DNA from: CAYUIS01 sp964444825 | GTDB lineage: Bacteria; Chloroflexota; Anaerolineae; B4-G1 | Direction: 5' to 3' | Assembly (NCBI GenBank): GCA_964444825.1 | Contig: CAYUIS010000063.1 | Coordinates: 1 to 27,662, forward strand | DNA: 27,662 nt | Shown: positions 22,287 through 27,662 of the stretch, piece by piece | How positions within the stretch are numbered: position 1 is the first letter of the stretch | How the letters are laid out: each line of letters starts with the position of its first letter | The notes under the pieces: model-generated | Seen by the model: the letters and a program-made list of their open reading frames with translations, nothing else | Databases searched by the model: none | What the model was told of the DNA's origin: nothing | Translations under genes and position numbers: made by a program

Positions 22287-24800
22287 GTGGCCAACACAAA
22301 ACGAATGCTCGTTCTGCGTTATCTGAGTCTGGGAGCCTTGATGGTGACGCTGCTCGGTCTTGGCTCCGGAGCCCTGGCTGCCCCGGCGAGCCAGACGGGG
22401 GCCAATCTGTTTTCGAACGCCATCGTCGCGGGCGATGGCGAGACGGTCCAGGAACTCGCCGTCGTCCGCTCCAGGTTTGTGGAGGTCAACCTCGACCTGC
22501 TGGGTGGGGCTGGTCCATCCCCCGACGCCCAGTCCGGCGTCGCCGACACCCTGCTGCTGAACCTGTTCGAGGACGTCACCCTCACCGCCGTGCTGGACGA
22601 GGTGGTGGTCAACCCGTCGGGCAGCCACGCCTGGACCGGACACCTGGAGGGCGTACCGTACAGCCAGGTGAACCTGGTAGTCAAAGAGGGGGTGGTGGTG
22701 GGCACGATCGCCTCACCTGAAAGCTTTTATCAGGTAGGCTACGTCGGCGATTCGATCCACGCCGTCACCGAAATCGACCAGGCGGCTTTCCCGCCGGAAC
22801 TGGAGCCCATTCCCGCCGACGCTCCGCTGGAGCCGCTGATCGGAGTTCCCGTGGGGCCCATGGCCGACGACGGCTCCACGATTGATATATTGGTCGTCTA
22901 CACTGGCGACGCGCGCGCGGCCCAGGGCGGCGCCACCGCGATGCAGGCGATGATCGATCAGGCCATCCTTGAGACGAATCAAGCCTACGCCAACAGCGGC
23001 ATCGCCCAGCGCGTGAACCTGGTCCACACGGAGGAGGTGGCCTACAGCGAAGCAGGCTTTAATTGGGAAACCACGTTATTTCGCCTCACGGGTGACTCGG
23101 ACGGCTATATCGATCACGTCCATACCCTGCGCGATACCTACTGCGCCGACGAAGTCGTCCTCGTCGTAAATGATACCGCTTCCTGTGGTATCGCATGGCT
23201 GATGACCTACGTCTCGACTTTTTTCGAGGACAACGCATTTGCCGTCGTGTCCCGCAACTGTGCCACCGGCTACTATAGCTTTGCCCACGAAATGGGGCAC
23301 AACATGGGATCTCGCCACGACTGGTACGTTGATGATGCCAGCTATAGCCCCTATTCATACAACCACGGATACGTGAACGCGGCCAACTCGTGGCGCACGA
23401 TCATGGCCTACAACACGGAATGTGATGACCAGGGAGGGTACTGCAGCAGGCTCCAGTACTTTTCAACTCCCGACGTCACCTATGGCGGCCTTCCACTGGG
23501 CGTGCCCGAAGGCACGTCTACATCCTGCAGCGAGGGTGTTTATAACCCCAATTGTGATGCCGACAATCGAAAGACACTCAACAATACCGCCTTCACCGTC
23601 GCCAACTTTAGGGATAGCGGCGTGTGCGGTCCACCGCCGACCTATGCCATCAACGGCACCGTCCGCGACTCATCCGGCAGCGGCATCAGCGGGGTGACGG
23701 TCGACTTTGGTGGCGCGCAGCCGGCGGTCACCACGAACGGCAGCGGTTTTTATGCCCAGTCGAACTTTGACAATTCCACCTACACCGTCACCGTCAGTCA
23801 CAGCGGATACGTCTTTAGCCCCATGCAGGATCGGGTGACGGTCAGCGGGGCGGACGCCACCCACGACGTCACCGGCTATGCCTTCAACCCCACCGGCCTG
23901 CCCTTCAGCGATGGTTTCGAAGGCGGCACGCTGGGGAGCGCCTGGGCGGTGGAGACCGATTTCCAGGGACGCGTCCAGGTGGGCAGCGCCGCTTCCCACG
24001 CCGGCGCCTACAGCCTACTACTGGACGATGACACCAACGGCGATCTCTACTCGCACGCCTCAGCGATCCTCTCTCTGGACCTGAGCGGCCAGTCTCAGGT
24101 CGACTTGAGCTTCTGGTGGCGAGACTTTGATGACGAGAACCACGCCGACGACGGGGTGTTCATCAGCGACGACTATGGCCAGACCTGGTACCAGGTGGTG
24201 TCGTTTAACGGCGGCCCCAGTACTTTTACCCAGGCCACCGTCGACCTCGATGCCCGGGCCGGGGATGCCGGGATGAGTCTCAACGACCATTTCCTGGTCA
24301 AGTTCCAGTTCTACGATAACTGGCCGATCAATCCCGGTGGAGCCTCGTCCGACGGGTATGGAATCGATGACGTCTCGGTGACCGGCGCAGGGCTGTTCTA
24401 TCACAGCCACACCATCGATGATGACACCAACGACCAGAGCAACGGCAACGGGGATAACCGCGTCGATTGTGGAGAGCAGGTTGAGCTCACCGTTGGGCTC
24501 TCCAACCTGGGGTCCGCCACCGCCACCAACATCGTCGCCACCATCAGCGAAACCGATCCCCACATCACGTTTACCCACAACCTGACGAGTACCCTTAGCG
24601 ATATCGCCGGCCTGGGCACGGGCGCCAGCCTGGACGACTTTGAAATCGACGTCGACCCCAACACGCCCCACGCGTACCGCGCCGACCTGCATCTGAGCGT
24701 CGAGGCGAACGGCGGCGGTCCGTGGGCCAGCGACTTTAGGGTCGTGGTCTACTGCGCCACTGACTGGGTTTACATGCCGGTCATCCTGAGGGGGAACTAG
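22287..24800 (+). CDS. secreted M12-like zinc metalloprotease with C-terminal beta domains
   Basis: 837 residues from GTG 22287, preceded by GGAGGG six bases upstream; the ATG at 22200 lies at the transcription start and is unlikely. A signal peptide ends GALA-AP. Residues about 35-190 look like a propeptide. Residues about 195-480 form a reprolysin/adamalysin-type protease: HEMGHNMGSRH with zinc ligands His334, His338 and His344 and catalytic Glu335, then a methionine in TIMAYN as the Met-turn. Next come a carboxypeptidase-regulatory-like domain (about 485-565, NGTVRDSSGSGISGV), a MAM/immune-inhibitor-like jelly roll (about 570-705) and a CARDB-like domain (about 715-820). The chain ends VYMPVILRGN. 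It would cleave proteins outside the cell; substrate unknown. Confidence 0.88.
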   Translation: MANTKRMLVLRYLSLGALMVTLLGLGSGALAAPASQTGANLFSNAIVAGDGETVQELAVVRSRFVEVNLDLLGGAGPSPDAQSGVADTLLLNLFEDVTLTAVLDEVVVNPSGSHAWTGHLEGVPYSQVNLVVKEGVVVGTIASPESFYQVGYVGDSIHAVTEIDQAAFPPELEPIPADAPLEPLIGVPVGPMADDGSTIDILVVYTGDARAAQGGATAMQAMIDQAILETNQAYANSGIAQRVNLVHTEEVAYSEAGFNWETTLFRLTGDSDGYIDHVHTLRDTYCADEVVLVVNDTASCGIAWLMTYVSTFFEDNAFAVVSRNCATGYYSFAHEMGHNMGSRHDWYVDDASYSPYSYNHGYVNAANSWRTIMAYNTECDDQGGYCSRLQYFSTPDVTYGGLPLGVPEGTSTSCSEGVYNPNCDADNRKTLNNTAFTVANFRDSGVCGPPPTYAINGTVRDSSGSGISGVTVDFGGAQPAVTTNGSGFYAQSNFDNSTYTVTVSHSGYVFSPMQDRVTVSGADATHDVTGYAFNPTGLPFSDGFEGGTLGSAWAVETDFQGRVQVGSAASHAGAYSLLLDDDTNGDLYSHASAILSLDLSGQSQVDLSFWWRDFDDENHADDGVFISDDYGQTWYQVVSFNGGPSTFTQATVDLDARAGDAGMSLNDHFLVKFQFYDNWPINPGGASSDGYGIDDVSVTGAGLFYHSHTIDDDTNDQSNGNGDNRVDCGEQVELTVGLSNLGSATATNIVATISETDPHITFTHNLTSTLSDIAGLGTGASLDDFEIDVDPNTPHAYRADLHLSVEANGGGPWASDFRVVVYCATDWVYMPVILRGN

Positions 24801-24837
24801 CGCCCAAGTCTAGCTACCTGACACTCTTCACAACAAG

Positions 24838-24889
24838 GTCAGAAACCAGGTTTTTCGTGTAAGCGAAGCGACAAAACCTGGTTTCTGGC
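24838..24889. repeat. 14-bp perfect inverted repeat between convergent genes
   Basis: AGAAACCAGGTTTT (24841-24854) and its exact complement AAAACCTGGTTTCT (24873-24886) surround an 18-base loop; one more C-G pair and a G-C pair across a wobble extend the stem outward. It sits between the protease stop and the stop of the opposite-strand PLP enzyme gene, where it could end transcription both ways, although no T-run follows the full stem. The arm resembles a palindrome I associate with dispersed repeats in Chloroflexota and cyanobacteria. Confidence 0.75.
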
Positions 24890-24900
24890 TAGCACCACGG

Positions 24901-25962
24901 TTATCCGCGCTTCTCTTTCCAACACACGCCAGTTCCCCGCCACAACCGCAGGCACCGGCACCGCGCCCTGTGGGCGGGGTCAAAGATGGGCCAGAACGGT
25001 TCTGGCAGATCGCGCCAATCGCCCTCCTCCAGCGTCGGATCCTCGGCCAGCGTGTCCACGAACAGCAGCCGCGCCCCCGGATGATCTTCGGCGTGGTCCA
25101 GGAGCGCCGCCATCGTTTTTCCCGTATAGGTCGTCTCCAGCACCCGCCCTTCCGCGCGCGCCGTGCGCTCCACCGCCTGTCGCGCCTGCTCGGTGGGGTG
25201 GGCATAGCCGGGCCCGAGATAGCCATCCAGCATATCTATTTCCTCTGCCGTCACCCGCACCGGCGGCACGCTCGGATCGAGACGGCGCAAATAACGAGCG
25301 GCCCCGTTCACCATCCGCGCGATCTTGGGCCGGTTGGCCTGATCCTCCTCGATGACGCGCACGCCCAGGATTCGGCTCCCCAATCCCACCAGGCGCGCGC
25401 CGAGCACCAGCCCCGCGAACGTCCCGCAGGAGCCCACGGCCACAAAGATCGCGTCCGGCTCCGGTTCCCCCATCTGCGCTAACTGTCCCTTGATCTCAAA
25501 AGCCGCGTTCACGTATCCCAGGATCCCCAACGTGCCCGGCGCACCAGGGTAGATAAAGTAGGGTGGCCAGCCGGTGCGCAGCAGCCAACGCACGTACTGG
25601 GTGACGAACGACAGCGCCAGCCCCACATAGTCGCCGCAGAGGTGGGCGTCGATCCCCAGCAGCGGGCCGAGCCGCAGGTGATGGCGCACCTCGTCGCTGA
25701 GCGGCTGGCAGTAGTAGGCGCACACGGCCTGTATACCGAACTGGCGGGCGACGACGGCCGTCGCCAGCGTGTGGTGCGAGCCCAACCCACCGCCCGTGAG
25801 CACGACCCGCGCCCGTTTGTCTATCGCGTCGCCGAAAACGAACTCGAACTTGCGCAGCTTGTTGCCGCCATAGACCGGGTGGGTCAACCCGTCCCGTTTG
25901 ATCCAGATATCGGCCCCGGTCTCGGCCGAAAGGGCCGCCATCCGCTCCAGCGGGGTGGGCAG
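24901..25962 (-). CDS. PLP-dependent D-cysteine desulfhydrase / ACC deaminase-family enzyme, start lost in gap
   Basis: At least 353 residues; the frame runs into the N gap through LPTPLERM, the usual segment shortly after the N terminus, so perhaps 15-30 residues are missing. The PLP lysine lies in YGGNKLRKFEF. The loop that in the family reads SNH is GSHH here. A phosphate-binding GSCGTFAGL and the C-terminal YTGKTMAAL complete the fold-type II enzyme. Relatives remove sulfide from D-cysteine or deaminate ACC or other small amino acids to 2-oxoacids and ammonia. The choice cannot be made from sequence, so I name only the family. The C-terminal tail has three closely spaced Cys (CRCLRLWRGTGVC). 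Preceded across the gap by a DUF169-like gene on the same strand. Confidence 0.85.
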   Translation of the reverse strand: MPTPLERMAALSAETGADIWIKRDGLTHPVYGGNKLRKFEFVFGDAIDKRARVVLTGGGLGSHHTLATAVVARQFGIQAVCAYYCQPLSDEVRHHLRLGPLLGIDAHLCGDYVGLALSFVTQYVRWLLRTGWPPYFIYPGAPGTLGILGYVNAAFEIKGQLAQMGEPEPDAIFVAVGSCGTFAGLVLGARLVGLGSRILGVRVIEEDQANRPKIARMVNGAARYLRRLDPSVPPVRVTAEEIDMLDGYLGPGYAHPTEQARQAVERTARAEGRVLETTYTGKTMAALLDHAEDHPGARLLFVDTLAEDPTLEEGDWRDLPEPFWPIFDPAHRARCRCLRLWRGTGVCWKEKRG

Positions 25963-26062
25963 NNNNNNNNNNNNNNNNNNNNNNNNNNNNNNNNNNNNNN
26001 NNNNNNNNNNNNNNNNNNNNNNNNNNNNNNNNNNNNNNNNNNNNNNNNNNNNNNNNNNNNNN
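25963..26062. other. scaffold gap of 100 N
   Basis: Exactly 100 undetermined bases, a conventional filler length, so the real distance is unknown. It removes the 3' end of the DUF169-like gene and the 5' end of the PLP-enzyme gene; further genes could be missing. Confidence 0.98.
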
Positions 26063-26414
26063 GCTCGACCATCCGGCCCAGCGGTTCCGGCGTACCCCGC
26101 ACGATGACGACCTCTGGCTCTCCAAGCGCCAGGGCCCGAAACCGCTCCAGCGGGGCCAGGAGCAACCCGGCCGTGGGGAATGGCAACCGGGGCGCCAAGC
26201 TCCGCTCGAACCGTCCGCCGGGTTCCTTCAGCCCCAGCACCACCGGCGCCCAGCGGCAGGTCTCGATCGAGCCGGGCAGAACGCGCACCACCTCTCCGGC
26301 CCCCGCCCGGCTGACCGCGTCGCAGTAGGCCACGCCCCGATAGGTGGGCACGCCGGCGTGCTCGTCGGGCGACCTTAACACGCGCACGCCCACAGCCACT
26401 AGAGAATCTGCCAT
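26063..26414 (-). CDS. DUF169-like protein, 3' end lost in gap
   Basis: 117 residues are seen before the gap. The visible part has VGVRVLRSPDE, then YCDAVSRAGAGEVVRVL and a Cys-Arg-Trp segment (SIETCRWAPVVLGLKE), then FPTAGLLLAPLERF and PEVVIVRGTPEPLGRMV. This order resembles DUF169, a family of unknown function often found beside redox and metal-cofactor proteins in anaerobes. The start ATG at 26414 is 19 bases after the stop of the iron-sulfur protein gene, with GAGGAAAG overlapping that stop, so the two are probably one transcript. Family assignment is from memory of the pattern and is only moderate; function unknown. Confidence 0.55.
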
Positions 26415-26433
26415 TGGAAGCCTACGTCTTTCC

Positions 26434-27662
26434 TCAAACCGCCCCCTCCGCGTCCGGCTCCACCGGCAGCTCCGGCAGCCAGAACCGCTCCCGGCTCAGC
26501 AGGCGCGGGAACTGGCGCCGCGCGGCGCCCAACACAAACTGCCGGGCCAGCGTCCCCTGTCGCCGTCGCGGGGTCTCCCCGATGGCTAATTGGACCAGCT
26601 CCAACAGGTGAAACACCGGCCGGGAATTCGGATCGGCAAAGCGCGCCACCGACATCATCTCCAGGCAGCCGGAGCAATAGACGCAGGTAGCGTCCGCCGC
26701 CACGCGCCGGTGGTCGCGCGAGGTGCGCCGGGCCGATAGCAGCAGGTCGACCGGGTTGTAGGCCGCCGCGTGGGAGAAACCCCCGCCGATGCCGCAGCAC
26801 AGTTGACCCTCCCGATTGTGGGGGGCCTCCTCCACCGCCACGCCCACCGCCGCCAGCACCCGCCGGGGCAGATCTGCAAAACCCAGGCCTGCCGTGCGGG
26901 CGTGGCAGGAATCCTGCACCGTCACCGTCCGATCCAGCGATCGAATCTCCCCCAGGTCACCCTGTTGCAGCCGCTCCAGCACCACCGCCATGTAGGGCAG
27001 GAACTCGATCCGGGAGAAGTCCGCCCCGAACTGGGGCAGCACGTTTTGCATCATATTCAGCCCTGCGGTGCACACCAGGTACACCCGCCGCGCCTTCAGG
27101 CGACCGAACCAGTGAGTCAGCCGCCGGGCCACCTGCTCCAGTGGCTCGTAGAGACCCATCCGGAACACCATCTCGCCGCAGCAATAGTCCAGCCCGCCGC
27201 GGATCTCGACCCCCTCGAACAGGCGCGAGAAAGTCAGGTAGGGCGTGGTGATCAGGTTGCAGCCGGCGTACAGGAACGTCTCGGCCGGCTCGTCCCGTCG
27301 CCACCGGGCCACCGCCTCTCGCTCGTCGGCGGGCATACGGTCCAATATGTACGTCCGAAAGTTTGGCCGCGAGTGGGGCAACAGGTACTTTGCCCGCGCG
27401 GGCAGCCCTTCCTGCTGGTACAGCTCGTGCCAGCGGTCCAGGATCAGGTTGGCGGGCCGGGCATCCTGTGGGCAGAACTGGTTGCAGGCCAGGCACGAGG
27501 TGCAGGCCCGCAGCACCGGCGAATCCTTCCCGGCCACCAAACGGCTCATCTCACGTTTTGCCCGCTCCTCCGGCAGGTGCATCACCGGGCAGCGCTGCAG
27601 ACACTCCCCGCACCCGGTGCACCGCTGCGCGTCAAAAGGCAGCCGTTGGTAGCGACGGGTCG
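26434..27662 (-). CDS. HdrD/GlpC-like iron-sulfur oxidoreductase subunit, 5' end outside the window
   Basis: The frame is open from the right edge to the stop at 26434, at least 408 residues. Two 4Fe-4S ferredoxin motifs come first: CTGCGECLQRCPV, read directly from 27620-27580, and CTSCLACNQFCPQ. Two cysteine-rich CCG domains follow: YAGCNLITTPYLT with DYCCGEMVF, and DSCHARTAG with LCCGIGGGFSH and CVYCSGC. This is the layout of heterodisulfide reductase subunit D, GlpC and related electron-transfer subunits. There is no membrane helix in the part seen, so it is a cytoplasmic or peripheral redox subunit; the electron partner is beyond the edge. It is followed by the DUF169-like gene. The GTG at 27585 is an internal codon, not the start. 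Confidence 0.85.
   Translation of the reverse strand, partial: TRRYQRLPFDAQRCTGCGECLQRCPVMHLPEERAKREMSRLVAGKDSPVLRACTSCLACNQFCPQDARPANLILDRWHELYQQEGLPARAKYLLPHSRPNFRTYILDRMPADEREAVARWRRDEPAETFLYAGCNLITTPYLTFSRLFEGVEIRGGLDYCCGEMVFRMGLYEPLEQVARRLTHWFGRLKARRVYLVCTAGLNMMQNVLPQFGADFSRIEFLPYMAVVLERLQQGDLGEIRSLDRTVTVQDSCHARTAGLGFADLPRRVLAAVGVAVEEAPHNREGQLCCGIGGGFSHAAAYNPVDLLLSARRTSRDHRRVAADATCVYCSGCLEMMSVARFADPNSRPVFHLLELVQLAIGETPRRRQGTLARQFVLGAARRQFPRLLSRERFWLPELPVEPDAEGAV

Noticed and set aside
24828..25226. Minus-strand frame that ends in the inverted repeat
   Set aside because: It is out of frame with the PLP enzyme and its last residues are the translated palindrome.
25942..26155. 14-base word CCGCTCCAGCGGGG on both sides of the N gap
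   Set aside because: Both copies encode Pro-Leu-Glu-Arg in two unrelated proteins; the distance includes filler bases, so it is probably coincidence rather than a duplication or attachment site.

Overview
The window looks like a scaffold piece from a high-GC anaerobic or facultative bacterium, most probably a Chloroflexota member of the Anaerolineae type. The grounds are two large secreted proteins ending in a short aliphatic LPV-[IL]-[LF]-R tail of the kind I associate with that phylum, DUF11-repeat and NHL-propeller exoproteins, an oxygen-sensitive glycyl-radical enzyme, and heptanucleotide and palindromic dispersed repeats. This placement is inference; no rRNA or tRNA gene is present to test it. 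A run of exactly 100 N (25963-26062) marks a scaffold join.

Left part (1-7126, minus strand). A well-formed promoter (TTGAAT-N16-TATAAT) drives a proline-racemase-family dehydratase with the Cys/Thr active-site pair of trans-3-hydroxy-L-proline dehydratases. It is followed with 1-base overlap, or a short gap from the preferred start, by a glycyl-radical enzyme carrying all the residues I recall as the active site of trans-4-hydroxy-L-proline dehydratase (HypD). Five bases further on is the start of an ECF sigma factor that runs off the window. Together the two enzymes would dehydrate both hydroxyproline isomers found in collagen-like protein. Upstream lies a ~1,106-residue secreted chimera: NHL/SMP-30-type propeller, complete alkaline phosphatase, three DUF11 repeats.

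Middle (7220-13383, plus strand). A divergent promoter serves a HEAT-repeat protein, an M19 dipeptidase and a TIGR04076-type small protein. Next comes a textbook thiamine operon: promoter, TPP riboswitch with an intrinsic terminator, then permease, lipoprotein and ATPase of a ThiXYZ-type pyrimidine-precursor ABC importer, a SAM methyltransferase, and a YkoF/MTH1187-type thiamine-binding protein. The last three junctions overlap, so it reads as one transcript.

Right-middle (13423-22112, plus). A probably leaderless promoter drives a clan GH-A lipoprotein, translationally coupled to a very large membrane glycosyltransferase fused to an extracytoplasmic propeller. Three arrays of 7-base repeats lie inside the glycosyltransferase frame, one of which encodes a predicted membrane helix. 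Then a tight lpd / PHP phosphatase / lipA operon links lipoate synthesis to lipoamide recycling.

Right part (22166-27662). A secreted M12-like zinc metalloprotease converges on a minus-strand cluster: an HdrD/GlpC-like iron-sulfur protein entering from the right edge, a DUF169-like protein cut by the N gap, and a PLP enzyme of the D-cysteine desulfhydrase/ACC-deaminase family whose start is lost in the gap. A 14-bp perfect inverted repeat separates the convergent genes. A unifying but unproven picture is a protein-scavenging anaerobe: secreted protease, dipeptidase, hydroxyproline dehydratases and D-amino-acid desulfhydrase.
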